Assembly (NCBI GenBank): GCA_905235855.1
Contig: CAJONE010000004.1
Span: 1-64,000 of the forward strand
DNA length: 64,000 nt
Source: an uncultured Bacteroidales bacterium
GTDB lineage: Bacteria; Bacteroidota; Bacteroidia; Bacteroidales; P3
Reading direction: 5' to 3'
This document shows, piece by piece, positions 38,482 through 49,024 of the stretch. Within the stretch, counting starts at the first letter, position 1, and each line of letters opens with the position of its first letter. The translations under genes were made by a program, and so were the position numbers. The notes below the pieces were generated by a model. That model was not told where the DNA came from. It worked only from the letters and a program-made list of their open reading frames with translations, and ran no database searches.

Positions 38482-39367
38482 AATCGAAAATGATTTTCAT
38501 CCAATTTGGGATAAAGTGTATTTCGGGAGTAGCACTTCAATGCTGGAGATTCCCGACGAAAGTATACACCTTATTGTAACATCTCCGCCTTACTATAACG
38601 TCAAGGATTATTCCAAAAACGGTTATCAGACATTACAGCACTCGAAAAGTAGGAGCGAGGATATCGGAGCATATAATACATTCGATAGATACATTCAGTT
38701 GCTTCTTTCCGTGTGGAAAGAATGCGAAAGAGTGCTTAAGCCTAACGGTAAGCTTTGTGTAAACGTGCCGTTGATGCCAATGTGCAAGCAAGATCTGAAC
38801 ACGCATTACAACCGCCATATCTATGACATTCAAAGTAGTATACAGCAATCTATCTTGTCTGGCACCCATCTGTACCTGATGGATTTGTACATCTGGAACA
38901 GGATTAATTCATCAAAACGGCTGATGTTTGGAAGTTATCCATATCCGCGGAATTTTTATGCACAAAACACAACTGAGTTCATCACAGTGTACGTGAAAGA
39001 CGGTATGCCGGAGAAGGCAAGAATGATTGACAAAGAGCGAAGCAAGATTTCCGAGCAAGAGTGGACCACTTTCACAAAGCAAATTTGGGACATACCTGTT
39101 CCCAACAAAAGCGATATAGCCTATGGAAAACATTCAGCTATTATGCCGGAGGAGATAGCATATAGGTGTATTCGTCTTTTCAGTTTTGAAAATGATGTGA
39201 TCCTTGATCCTTTTGCAGGCAGTGGCACGACACTGAAAGTGGCAAAATCACTCAACCGCCACTACGTGGGATACGAACTGTACGAACACTACAAACCAAT
39301 TATTCAAGCAAAACTACAACTGGCAGACCATGCGTTACAACCGGATTTATTTGGCAGACATTTTTGA
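38477..39367 (+). CDS. DNA methyltransferase (SPPYYN type), RM3 M1
   Basis: IHLIVTSPPYYNVKDY...DVILDPFAGSGTTLKVA. Confidence 0.9.
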   Translation: MAIENDFHPIWDKVYFGSSTSMLEIPDESIHLIVTSPPYYNVKDYSKNGYQTLQHSKSRSEDIGAYNTFDRYIQLLLSVWKECERVLKPNGKLCVNVPLMPMCKQDLNTHYNRHIYDIQSSIQQSILSGTHLYLMDLYIWNRINSSKRLMFGSYPYPRNFYAQNTTEFITVYVKDGMPEKARMIDKERSKISEQEWTTFTKQIWDIPVPNKSDIAYGKHSAIMPEEIAYRCIRLFSFENDVILDPFAGSGTTLKVAKSLNRHYVGYELYEHYKPIIQAKLQLADHALQPDLFGRHF

Positions 39368-40109
39368 TTTCCTGAATTCGCTGGACGATTCGTCAGCTGA
39401 CTTGGTTATAGCCGATCCGCCGTACAATATGGCAAAGGCGGACTGGGATAAATACCAATCCGAAAAGGAATATTTTAATTTCATGTTTCAATGGATTGAC
39501 GCACTACTTCCAAAATGCAAAACAACAGCGTCCTTGTATTTCTTTAACAATGCATATAACTCGGCAATCCTACTTTATCACCTTAGACAAAGGGAACTAA
39601 TACTTCGAAACTGGATAACATGGTATAAGAAAGACGGTTTTAGCTCCACAAGAAAAAGGTATGTAAATACGCAGGAGACAATACTGTTTTATACCATGTC
39701 GGACAAATACACTTTCAACTTCGATGATGTGCGTATCCCATACATATCTACTGAAAGGATGGTTCATGCGGCAAAAAAGGGATTACTAAAGAACGGTAAG
39801 CGATGGTTTCCTAATGAAAAAGGGAAACTCTGCAATGATGTGTGGGAAATTGCATCACAACGACACAAAGTAAAAGTTGACGGAAAAGTACAAAAACCAC
39901 CTCATCCAACAATAAAACCAGATGAGATGATTGAAAGGATGATATGTGCAAGTAGCAACGAGGGCGATTTGGTTCTTGACCTGTTCAGCGGCAGCGGAAC
40001 TACAAGTAAGATTGCCAAGAACACTAACAGACAATTTATTGGATGTGAGGCTAACGAAGAGTATATTAGAATATTAACAAATAACGGATTGACCTATGAC
40101 AAATTATGA
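39330..40109 (+). CDS. DNA methyltransferase (DPPYN type), RM3 M2
   Basis: ADLVIADPPYNMAKADWD...LVLDLFSGSGTTSKIA; overlaps M1. Confidence 0.9.
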   Translation: MRYNRIYLADIFDFLNSLDDSSADLVIADPPYNMAKADWDKYQSEKEYFNFMFQWIDALLPKCKTTASLYFFNNAYNSAILLYHLRQRELILRNWITWYKKDGFSSTRKRYVNTQETILFYTMSDKYTFNFDDVRIPYISTERMVHAAKKGLLKNGKRWFPNEKGKLCNDVWEIASQRHKVKVDGKVQKPPHPTIKPDEMIERMICASSNEGDLVLDLFSGSGTTSKIAKNTNRQFIGCEANEEYIRILTNNGLTYDKL

Positions 40110-41358
40110 AATTCTTAAAAGTATAGAGAACGTGGCCAACCAAAACCTGTTTATCAATTACATTATTGACAGAGTGGAGGATGATAATTACCGTGGTATT
40201 CAAATTTCTCAGCACAATCGACTTACTTATAACTACTGCAAGACATTAATCGACGTCATATATAAAACCGTTGGCGACAAATCGTTTATTATTCATGTGG
40301 GGGACGACAACGGGACCCGTCAATTGGAAGCAGAATATTACTACAAGATTGTGAGCAAAATAAAAGAAAGTGTGGGGAAGGGTACGATCAACTCCATTAA
40401 AAAAAACACTTTTCCAGATTTAGCACGTGCAGGATTGATTGACAGGTTTGATAGAAATAAGGACAGAATTGTCGATGCAATAACGAACGTTGAAAATAAA
40501 GTGAAACAGCATCGGAGTTGTGTTTATAAAGTGTCTCTGTCAAAATTAGGTCTTAAGTTTGCTACCGCAAAAAACGAATTTGAAAGACGGAAATACTTTA
40601 CAGATACAGTGGATTGTTTGACTAAAAACGCAGCCACGGAACTTGTTGAACTACTAACCACGGATGAACGATTTGAAACCATTGACATCTTGGAGTTTAT
40701 GTTTATTCTGTCTGATAGCAGGAAATGCGTTAAATATAATGATAAGCTAATGTATCTTTCCGAATATCGGAGGCTAACTGATTCACAGAGAAATCAAGTT
40801 TATAGTCTTTTGAAAGAATACTGTGACCCTAAAAGAAACGTCGGTACAAAGGTTCATGCACGTGACTTCAGCAATTGGAAAAACGAAAGTCAACAGATTT
40901 TTGGGCTGCTCGGTAACTCAACCTATTTTAAGGTGATAAACGGACAGTTAATGCTTAATGATGGGAATTACGGCTTGTTCACTCAACCTGCAAAACGAAA
41001 ACAAAAACCGAGAGACGAGTATTTTAATTATCACAACATCGAAAAACAACAAAATTATGAACTTCACCACATCATACCTTTCAAAAGGGCTATCAACAAG
41101 AAAGATGCCCAATACATTGACGATAAACGAAATTTGATTTATTTGTCATCCGAAAAACATGCAGAGTTCACAACAAGTGGAAATATAAATATTAGAGCAA
41201 GTTTCCGTGTACCTATGATGTCTTTTTTACGCATAAACGATATTGAAAACATCATAACAGTTGATTTAAACAAAAAAGAAGCGTTATTATCAACACAGAG
41301 AATAGATGAAATTGTGACATACAATAAACAACTTTTGCAATTGTTTTATTCTGCTTGA
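40096..41358 (+). CDS. HNH-type restriction endonuclease of RM3
   Basis: NYELHHIIPFKRAINKKDAQYIDDKRNLIYLSSEKHAEFT; overlaps M2. Confidence 0.8.
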   Translation: MTNYEILKSIENVANQNLFINYIIDRVEDDNYRGIQISQHNRLTYNYCKTLIDVIYKTVGDKSFIIHVGDDNGTRQLEAEYYYKIVSKIKESVGKGTINSIKKNTFPDLARAGLIDRFDRNKDRIVDAITNVENKVKQHRSCVYKVSLSKLGLKFATAKNEFERRKYFTDTVDCLTKNAATELVELLTTDERFETIDILEFMFILSDSRKCVKYNDKLMYLSEYRRLTDSQRNQVYSLLKEYCDPKRNVGTKVHARDFSNWKNESQQIFGLLGNSTYFKVINGQLMLNDGNYGLFTQPAKRKQKPRDEYFNYHNIEKQQNYELHHIIPFKRAINKKDAQYIDDKRNLIYLSSEKHAEFTTSGNINIRASFRVPMMSFLRINDIENIITVDLNKKEALLSTQRIDEIVTYNKQLLQLFYSA

Positions 41359-41509
41359 CAAATTTTTCAGCAGCAGCCATCGGCACGTAACACCTACCAT
41401 CTTAACGCTATAGCATGACCAAATAACAAAACCGCTACACTTTCATATCAGTTCTGCGAATTTATACGCTTTTCTCTAAACAGAAATGGGGATGCAGATT
41501 TTCACGACA

Positions 41510-42562
41510 TCAGATGCGACCGGCGACGTAAGATCTCCATCGTTCGAGAACAGTGGTCATATCGTTGGGCAAGGGGCTTTCGAAATGCATGCGTTTGTGG
41601 GTCGTGGGGTGTTCGAAACCGAGGATAAAAGCATGTAGAGCCTGCCGTGGCATGGCGGCAAAACAAATGTCGACAAACTGCTTGTATTTCGAAAATGTGG
41701 TTCCCTTCAGGATTTTGTCTCCACCATAGGCACTGTCTGCAAAGAGAGGGTGGCCGATATGCTTCATGTGTGCCCTTATCTGGTGTGTGCGTCCTGTTTC
41801 AAGAACACATTCTATAAGAGTTGTATAGCCAAAGCGTTCGACGACGCGCCAATGGGTAACAGCATGTTTTCCCACCTCTGGGTCATCGTATACGGCCATC
41901 ACACGTCGGTCTTTCTGCGAACGGGCTATGTTACCGACCACAGTGCCGGCATCTTCGTCGAAGTCGCCCCAAACCAAAGCGGCATACTTGCGTTCAGTGG
42001 TGTGGTCGAAAAACTGTTTGGCCAACATCACCTGTGCCGCCTCATTCTTCGCTATCAGGAGCAAGCCAGATGTGTCTTTGTCGATACGATGTACCAAGTA
42101 TGGCTTCAGTGGTTGCCCGTCGGCGCCCGTTTCGTCTTTGAGATGGTAAGAGAGTGCATTTACCAGAGTTCCCGTAAAATTGCCGACGGCAGGGTGTACA
42201 ACCATACCTGCAGCTTTGTCGACAACAATTATGTCGTCGTCCTCATATACAATATTTACAGGAATGTCCTCGGCTACAATGTCGTAGACATTCGGTGGAT
42301 ATGGCAACAGCACAGAGATAACGTCGAGGGGCTTTACATTATAACTGGCCTTGCATGGCGATCCGTTGACAAGGACACAAGAGTTGAGCGTGGCCAACTT
42401 TATCTTGGTACGGCTAACACCCGACAACCGTTGCTGCAGAAATTTGTCGACACGCATCGCCTCTTGTCCTGGGTCGACGGTGATGCGATGCCGTTCGTAC
42501 AGTTCGTCGTCCGACACTGTTGCGGAAACGATATTATCTTGATTTACAAGTTCGGTATCCAT
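41510..42562 (-). CDS. rluD: RluA/RluD family pseudouridine synthase
   Basis: S4 domain; VHRIDKDTSGLLLIAK; ETGRTHQIRAHMKHIGHPLFAD. Confidence 0.93.
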   Translation of the reverse strand: MDTELVNQDNIVSATVSDDELYERHRITVDPGQEAMRVDKFLQQRLSGVSRTKIKLATLNSCVLVNGSPCKASYNVKPLDVISVLLPYPPNVYDIVAEDIPVNIVYEDDDIIVVDKAAGMVVHPAVGNFTGTLVNALSYHLKDETGADGQPLKPYLVHRIDKDTSGLLLIAKNEAAQVMLAKQFFDHTTERKYAALVWGDFDEDAGTVVGNIARSQKDRRVMAVYDDPEVGKHAVTHWRVVERFGYTTLIECVLETGRTHQIRAHMKHIGHPLFADSAYGGDKILKGTTFSKYKQFVDICFAAMPRQALHAFILGFEHPTTHKRMHFESPLPNDMTTVLERWRSYVAGRI

Positions 42563-42612
42563 GATGGCAGATGAAATATTGAATTAAAATTGTTAGGTTG
42601 AAACAGTGTGGC

Positions 42613-44580
42613 TTATCTGACAATCAATTTTCTCACGAGACGAGTATCGTTTGACGGTGCGACAATCGACAGAAAATAGACACCTCGGGGCAAATCTGAA
42701 CACGGCAATGTGCACACTGGCTGGCATACACGATATGTCGCCAAGACCACACCCCTCGAATCACAAAGAGTCAACAGAGAACCCGGCACGATGTTTTCAA
42801 CAGTAAACCGGCCAATTGATGTGGGATTGGGAAAAATGTTTGCAATATTCACAATTTTACCAGCATCAGCATTGCCGATTCCCATACTGCCACTAAACGG
42901 CACAAAACAGGGGCGCAACATTATAGAACCAGCCACTGAAGCCCGTTGCCACTCGCTGCCGATTCGGTAGTAGAGCCTGTCGGAATGGTTATAGTTGCGG
43001 TCGAAGCCGATATTGATGTAGTCACCCCCCTCCTGCTCTATTCCGATATATACAAGGCCATTGAGAGGCACAGGATACTCAAGCTCATATTCCACAAAAG
43101 AGTTGAGACCGGCAAATGCCGGATGCCGTGCCGTCTCATCACGGTATATACGCTCGCCAGGGCCATTGCTGCCTGCACGCCACACCGCTATACGAAATGG
43201 CATATTCTCGTTCTCGTCATCGCGTACGTGGTTGAAAAACATGCGGACACTGAGCAATGTGTCGGGTTCGTTGAGCTGAAAGGCACAAGCAAGAAATACG
43301 TTACTGCTTGTGGAAGTCAGACCGTATCCATTTTCAGCAGTTCCATCGTCATAGGCAAAATAGTCGTCAAACACCTGTAGGAAAACGGTTGTATCATTAC
43401 GAGGGAAATCGTCACCCAATACACCCTCCTTCACTACATGAACAACTCTGTAGGACGTTTTTGCGCCGTCGGCGGGGAATGCAAAGGCAACGGGTGGAGC
43501 AGCATGATAAATGTCTGACTGATATTCGCCTGTAGCAGGAAACGACGGAACATTCTGAAAGCCGCCATCATAGTAGTGTACAGTATCCCCATTTTCAGAG
43601 ATTACATAATATTCGTAGTGTGAAGCCACTGTTTGAGAGAAACGGTTGGTTATCAAGGCCGACGTGTTTTCGGTCATTTCCGAGCGTCGATAGTGACGGG
43701 CAGGCATGGCGCAATAGTTTTTCAGCAACGAGCGAGCTTGATGCACAAAAGCCACGTCTCGTTCACAAACGTCATCGAACGACCGATACCTGTCGAGAAA
43801 GACACAGTCGAGATACCACTGGTCGCTGTTGGCAATGATGCCAGGCGTAGTTGAAGGATCAAGGCTGCAAATGTTTCGAAAGCGGAAACGGAAAGAGTCG
43901 GTCATATAAACAGTATCCGTAACAGGTATCATTGCACGCTGCCAGTAAACACCCGTTTGGCGGTACAGGTTGTCTGGGCTAATGCCGGGTGATGACCAAA
44001 CCGTGACCCAGCAATCGGAGGATTTGACATAGAAATCAAGCACGAGCGAATCCTGCGGTTCCGGCACATCGCCTATACGACCACCTGATTCGCCCAACTT
44101 TCCGCCAGGGAGGTAGAAAAAACTGAAATACAGCGAGTCGGCAGGGGAGATTGATTCGGCGAAAGGATAAAAAACGCTGTCCAACCGCACGATAGCCGAA
44201 AGAAGCGTGTCGGCAGAGAAAGGCAAAGAAGAGTGGCGGTAGAGGTTGCCGTTTTCATCCACAGCATCGAGTAGCGCCACACCAAGAGTAGGAGGATAAA
44301 GCCCCCAGCCATTAGTCACAAGAGACTGGGGATTGCACCACCTACGATTGTCGAGCGTCGCTTGTGAGAAATCGTCAAAAAAGGGGATATTATGAGAATA
44401 AAGCTGTTTTTGCCCCTGCCGCTGACCGTTGCGCTCAAAACTTTCATTACCAACACCACCCCACAATGGCACTAATACCTCCTGTGCCTGAATACAGACA
44501 GCAAATGAGCATAACATTATGATGCAAACGGCACGCAACAACTTGATTTTAGAAACTTGTAGATTTCTACCAGATATCAT
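42613..44580 (-). CDS. Type IX secretion sorting-domain protein
   Basis: Signal peptide KIKLLRAVCIIMLCSFAVCIQAQ; C-terminal IANIFPNPTSIGRFTVENI...GVYFLSIV...RKLIVR; ATG at 44580 overlaps the PASTA gene end. Confidence 0.8.
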   Translation of the reverse strand: MISGRNLQVSKIKLLRAVCIIMLCSFAVCIQAQEVLVPLWGGVGNESFERNGQRQGQKQLYSHNIPFFDDFSQATLDNRRWCNPQSLVTNGWGLYPPTLGVALLDAVDENGNLYRHSSLPFSADTLLSAIVRLDSVFYPFAESISPADSLYFSFFYLPGGKLGESGGRIGDVPEPQDSLVLDFYVKSSDCWVTVWSSPGISPDNLYRQTGVYWQRAMIPVTDTVYMTDSFRFRFRNICSLDPSTTPGIIANSDQWYLDCVFLDRYRSFDDVCERDVAFVHQARSLLKNYCAMPARHYRRSEMTENTSALITNRFSQTVASHYEYYVISENGDTVHYYDGGFQNVPSFPATGEYQSDIYHAAPPVAFAFPADGAKTSYRVVHVVKEGVLGDDFPRNDTTVFLQVFDDYFAYDDGTAENGYGLTSTSSNVFLACAFQLNEPDTLLSVRMFFNHVRDDENENMPFRIAVWRAGSNGPGERIYRDETARHPAFAGLNSFVEYELEYPVPLNGLVYIGIEQEGGDYINIGFDRNYNHSDRLYYRIGSEWQRASVAGSIMLRPCFVPFSGSMGIGNADAGKIVNIANIFPNPTSIGRFTVENIVPGSLLTLCDSRGVVLATYRVCQPVCTLPCSDLPRGVYFLSIVAPSNDTRLVRKLIVR

Positions 44581-45469
44581 CAATATCAATGAAATCGAAA
44601 TCAATGTCATCCAGCAAACCCTCGTCCTCCATTTCGAGTGCACGACGCAAACTGTCAGCGACACGCTTGAGCGAATCGATTTCGCGGTCGGCGGCGCGGC
44701 GGTTACGTTCGAACTCGCCCGGATCGCAATACCACACATTCACCGAAGCACCTAACGGGTATTTCTCATCCGAACACACAGGGTCCTGCTTGTATACTTT
44801 AGCATTGGCCTTGTTAGACACATTGGAATTGAAATGTTCGGATATATTAAGCGATGACGAAAAGACAGCCCGCTGCGCCCCTTCACGGTTCTTGCCTATC
44901 AGTACAGGCACCACAGTGCCCACATCGTTGTTGCCTCTGCCGACGGTGAGGTCAACCACCGTGCCGTGCGTAACTTTTTGGCCAGCGATTACCTTACGCC
45001 CCTTAACGCTTGCCGACTGCACAGCATTGCGGTATTGGCTTTCGGCAAAGTAGAGACGGCCTATGGACAATCCCTCGCTCATCAGCTGCGAGACAGCCTG
45101 ACGCAGCGACATATCGACCACGTCGGGCATAAGAACATCGTCGGGTTTAGAAGAGGAAACAGTAAGGTAAACTTTACGGCCTTTTTTTATCGTAGCCCCG
45201 GCGGGCGGATCCTGCGACAGAATAGTTCCTGCCGCATACTCGTCGCTGAAAACAGAGTCGGTCAGAACGAATCTCAACCCAAGAGAGTTTGTAGCCACAA
45301 CCTCGCTATACAACTGCCCGGCGTAGTTTTCGATAGCATATTCCTGCCCGTGGCGGGAATAGATTTTCACAAAGATGAAAACCAATACCACAATTGCAAC
45401 CGAGATGGCCAGCATAAGCAGCAAGTGTTTGACAATTGGGTGTTTCTGCATAAAACCGTTCTTTTTCAT
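44567..45469 (-). CDS. PASTA domain-containing membrane protein
   Basis: N-terminal TM, three PASTA-like repeats (MPDVVDMSLRQAVSQLMSEGLSIGR). Confidence 0.88.
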   Translation of the reverse strand: MKKNGFMQKHPIVKHLLLMLAISVAIVVLVFIFVKIYSRHGQEYAIENYAGQLYSEVVATNSLGLRFVLTDSVFSDEYAAGTILSQDPPAGATIKKGRKVYLTVSSSKPDDVLMPDVVDMSLRQAVSQLMSEGLSIGRLYFAESQYRNAVQSASVKGRKVIAGQKVTHGTVVDLTVGRGNNDVGTVVPVLIGKNREGAQRAVFSSSLNISEHFNSNVSNKANAKVYKQDPVCSDEKYPLGASVNVWYCDPGEFERNRRAADREIDSLKRVADSLRRALEMEDEGLLDDIDFDFIDIDDIW

Positions 45470-45526
45470 GATGAGTTGGGGATTGAGATGAGTGACACAA
45501 TTACGATATGCCGACCTAAAGAGACA

Positions 45527-46882
45527 CTATTCAACCAGCCGGCCCATAAGAGTTGCCGCTGTGCATCCAGTCACCTCGACATTGGCATAAGAACCGGGAA
45601 TGGCATCGCCACGATCGAAAACGATAACCTTGTTCTGACTGTTTCGTCCGAAAAACTGATCTTTAGAACGATGCGACGTACCCTCGACTAACACCCGAAA
45701 ACGTTTGCCGACATCACGTTGATTGTTGCGAAGGGCAATCTCGCCCTGCAACATGATTATTTCCTCAAGCCGACGTTTCTTCACCTCGTCGGGTACGTCG
45801 TCTTTCAGGTGTTTTGCAGCATAGGTGTCGGGGCGCATAGAGAACTTGAACATATAGGCGTAGTCGTATTGTACGCGGCGGAAAATGTCGAGCGTGGCTC
45901 TGTGGTCGTCTTCCGACTCGCCACAAAAACCAGCTATTACGTCTGTCGTTATCGAACAGTCTGGTAAATAACGTCGAACAGCCTCTATTCGATCCATATA
46001 CCATTCTGCGGTATATCTCCGGTTCATCAGCTTTAGCATACGATTGCTTCCGCTCTGAAGCGGTAGGTGGATGCATCTGCAAATATTGGGGTATTCCGCC
46101 ATAGTGGCCAAAAGCTCGTCGGAAAGATCCTTTGGATGCGATGTGGCGAACCGCACGCGCAGCTCAGGTGATATTTCGGCCACATTAGCTATAAGCTGTG
46201 CAAAAGACATGTCGCCAGCCTTGTAGGAGTTTACGTTCTGACCCAAAAGCGTCACTTCCTTATATCCCTCGCCAAAAAGTGCACGTGCCTCGTTTATTAT
46301 AGACCTTGCGTCACGACTACGCTCAAGTCCACGCGTGTATGGCACCACACAATAGGCACAATAGTTCTGGCAACCACGCATAATAGAGATAAAGGCCGAT
46401 ATGCCATTGCCGTCAAACCTAACAGGAGAGATGTCGGAATAGGTTTCGCTTGGGCTCAACACAGTTTCCGAAACCCTGTCTCCTTGGGCGACCCTGCGCA
46501 TTATATCCGGTAACTTGCGGTAAGAGTCGGGTCCAACCAAAAAACTGACATTTTCTTCGTCACGCATGAGCTGCTGCTTCAGCCTCTCGGCCATACAGCC
46601 AAGCACGCCAATATAGGTTTTTTGTATATCATACCCCTTGGCATTCCGTGTGGACTGCCGCTGCTGAACGACTCGCAATTCGCGAAGGCGACGATGAATT
46701 TTCTGTTCCGCGTTGTCGCGGATGGCACAAGTGTTTATTAGCACAAAATCAGCCTCATTTGCCGACAAACAGAAAACACAGCCCTCGCTTTTCAAAATAG
46801 AACGTACCACCTCGCTGTCGGCCACATTCATCTGGCATCCGTATGTCTCGACATACACCTTCTTGTTATTTAATTCGGTCAT
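45527..46882 (-). CDS. miaB: tRNA (N6-isopentenyl adenosine(37)-C2)-methylthiotransferase
   Basis: YVETYGCQMNVADSEVV...SIMRGCQNYCAYCVVPYTRG. Confidence 0.95.
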   Translation of the reverse strand: MTELNNKKVYVETYGCQMNVADSEVVRSILKSEGCVFCLSANEADFVLINTCAIRDNAEQKIHRRLRELRVVQQRQSTRNAKGYDIQKTYIGVLGCMAERLKQQLMRDEENVSFLVGPDSYRKLPDIMRRVAQGDRVSETVLSPSETYSDISPVRFDGNGISAFISIMRGCQNYCAYCVVPYTRGLERSRDARSIINEARALFGEGYKEVTLLGQNVNSYKAGDMSFAQLIANVAEISPELRVRFATSHPKDLSDELLATMAEYPNICRCIHLPLQSGSNRMLKLMNRRYTAEWYMDRIEAVRRYLPDCSITTDVIAGFCGESEDDHRATLDIFRRVQYDYAYMFKFSMRPDTYAAKHLKDDVPDEVKKRRLEEIIMLQGEIALRNNQRDVGKRFRVLVEGTSHRSKDQFFGRNSQNKVIVFDRGDAIPGSYANVEVTGCTAATLMGRLVE

Positions 46883-48126
46883 ATTGTCGGTTTTGCGTGA
46901 TGATGCGTATGCAGACGCGACATAAAGGAGATATTTTCTTTCACGATAGAGGTTATATAGTCCGTGAAACTGTATCCATTCTCATCGTGAAAACGTATAG
47001 ACATGGGGAGAACGTAGATAGGGAGTGCCACGGAAGAAGCTGCGGTTAGAGTGTGTGGGGATTCACTCAACTCACCAGAACCCATCGAGTCCTGGGATTC
47101 GGGCGATACAGTTTCTGCGTACAAATTCTGCTTTGTCACTGCTTTTCCAGGCTTCAACAACTCGCGCAGCCGTATGGCATCCTTCTCGGTCGTAAGGATT
47201 ATTTTCGACGAGCCCTCTATTGCCTCAAAACGTCTCCTTATCTCCTGAATATCCCTGCGGTTGAAATCGTGGTGATCGGAAAAGGGCATATGCACGACTT
47301 TCTTATTGCGACGTCGCAGCTCGTCGAGCAATGGCGAAGGGTTAGCGATGCCTGTGACACAAAGGATGTAGCGAACATCTGACAGTTCGACAGGTTGGGC
47401 ATCGAGAAGCGGCTGAGGTTCGCCATAGTCAATATAGGAGAAAAACATTTTCTGATAGCTTTGAGCTTTCAGCCTGCTGGCAATCATGTGCTTTTCAAGT
47501 CGATTAATCTTCTTGGGCGATTTGGTGACAACAATGACATTGGCACGGCGTGATTCGGCTCGCGGTTCGCGCAAGTCTCCGAAAGGAAGTATGTGGTCGT
47601 CCGAATAGAGTCTGCCGTACTCTGTCAGCAGAATGTTGATAGTAGGCTTGACATAACGATGCTGATAGACATCGTCAAGAATCACAAGCTGGGGCGGATT
47701 ATCCAAGGAGAGCAGTCGGTTAATGGCCTCGTTGCGTTTTTTGCATACGGTAGCTGAAACGCGTGGATGTTTAGAGAGAAGCATGGCGGTCTCATCGCCA
47801 AAATCGGCAACCACAGATTGTCTGGTCTCGCAGGTCTGGTGTGATGCATCGGCCTCGATAACCACGCATCCCCTACTTTTCCGTTTGTAGCCGCGACTGA
47901 CAAATGCAGTGTTGTACGAGTCGCCAAACAGACCCAGCAAATAGTCGGTCATAGGGGTTTTGCCGCTTCCGCCCACAACGAGATTGCCTACGCCGACAGT
48001 CGTCACAGGCGGTATGGTCTGCTTCAGCACACCAAGTTCGAAAAGGATATTGCGTATCGACACAACTATGGCATACGAAATAGTAAAAGGCCATAGAACC
48101 CACGCGAGAGTCTTACGAAGAGACAT
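46879..48126 (-). CDS. lpxK: Tetraacyldisaccharide 4'-kinase
   Basis: VGVGNLVVGGSGKTPMTDYL...ILDDVYQHRYVKPTINILLTEY. Confidence 0.92.
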   Translation of the reverse strand: MSLRKTLAWVLWPFTISYAIVVSIRNILFELGVLKQTIPPVTTVGVGNLVVGGSGKTPMTDYLLGLFGDSYNTAFVSRGYKRKSRGCVVIEADASHQTCETRQSVVADFGDETAMLLSKHPRVSATVCKKRNEAINRLLSLDNPPQLVILDDVYQHRYVKPTINILLTEYGRLYSDDHILPFGDLREPRAESRRANVIVVTKSPKKINRLEKHMIASRLKAQSYQKMFFSYIDYGEPQPLLDAQPVELSDVRYILCVTGIANPSPLLDELRRRNKKVVHMPFSDHHDFNRRDIQEIRRRFEAIEGSSKIILTTEKDAIRLRELLKPGKAVTKQNLYAETVSPESQDSMGSGELSESPHTLTAASSVALPIYVLPMSIRFHDENGYSFTDYITSIVKENISFMSRLHTHHHAKPTI

Positions 48127-48161
48127 TTTCGGTTACTGTTTGAACATTGGATACCGACAGC

Positions 48162-48869
48162 TTATTTCAGATAATACTCTACTGTTGTCACCACACGCAC
48201 TTTTTTCATTTGAGGTGTGGTTTCATCAAGATCGTTCACCTCAAAATAGCCCTGCGAGGCCGTGCGCATTTTTCCGATTTTGCTGTGACTGTTTTTTGCA
48301 AATTCCTCTGCACTTTCGCGGGCTTTTTCCAAACTTTCGGCTATCATGGCTGGTTTTATCTGATTGAGACCCTGAAACTGGTAGTCGGCGTAGCCATTTG
48401 CAAGAATGTCCTCTTTCAGCAGCTCGCTCTCAAGAGTTTTCTGCAGTTTTGCTATCACATCCATCTTCGAGGTGAATACGTTAATGCTTTGCCCCACGTT
48501 ATAGCGGTAGGTTATGCGGGAGACATCGTTGCTCCACGCATAACGGTCGTCCATACTGGGGTTGCCGATGAATATTTCAGAGTCCTCAATGCCAGCCTCT
48601 TTCAGTTTGGCAACCACTGCCTTGCTGTGGTGGTCGATAAGACCGCGGGCCTCGGCCAAAGTGTTGGCTTTTTCGGAATAACTTATGCGGTAAGCCACAC
48701 GATCGGCAGGGACCTCGCGCTCACACAGCCCACGCACGGACACCGTGTCATCGAACGATTTTAGTGTTTTGACGGTGAATATCATCATCAGTCCCAGCAC
48801 AAAGGCCGCGAGGATAATGCTTATCCCCATGATGTAGTTTTTTTTGAACGGTATTTGACTTCCTTTCAT
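48162..48869 (-). CDS. SIMPL domain-containing protein
   Basis: SVRGLCEREVPADRVAYRISYSEKANTLAEA...; N-terminal TM. Confidence 0.8.
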   Translation of the reverse strand: MKGSQIPFKKNYIMGISIILAAFVLGLMMIFTVKTLKSFDDTVSVRGLCEREVPADRVAYRISYSEKANTLAEARGLIDHHSKAVVAKLKEAGIEDSEIFIGNPSMDDRYAWSNDVSRITYRYNVGQSINVFTSKMDVIAKLQKTLESELLKEDILANGYADYQFQGLNQIKPAMIAESLEKARESAEEFAKNSHSKIGKMRTASQGYFEVNDLDETTPQMKKVRVVTTVEYYLK

Positions 48870-49024
48870 TGTAGTGATGTTTTTATTGTTTTTTATTATA
48901 ACGGTACTCCTTGCAGTTTATTGCATTAAAATAATAAACGCCACGAAATAATAAAACGGTTGCCCACAGCGTTAGAATAAAGGTTATGTCAATTAACGAA
49001 CACTTTATGCCATTTATTCATGCC

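Noticed and set aside
38275-41358. HNH gene plus upstream structured RNA as an IscB/omegaRNA (HEARO) system
   Set aside because: The HNH protein lacks a RuvC-split IscB layout, and two methylases lie between the RNA element and the HNH gene; R-M is the simpler reading.
41750-42574. 274-aa plus-strand ORF
   Set aside because: Antisense to rluD, which carries clear family motifs.
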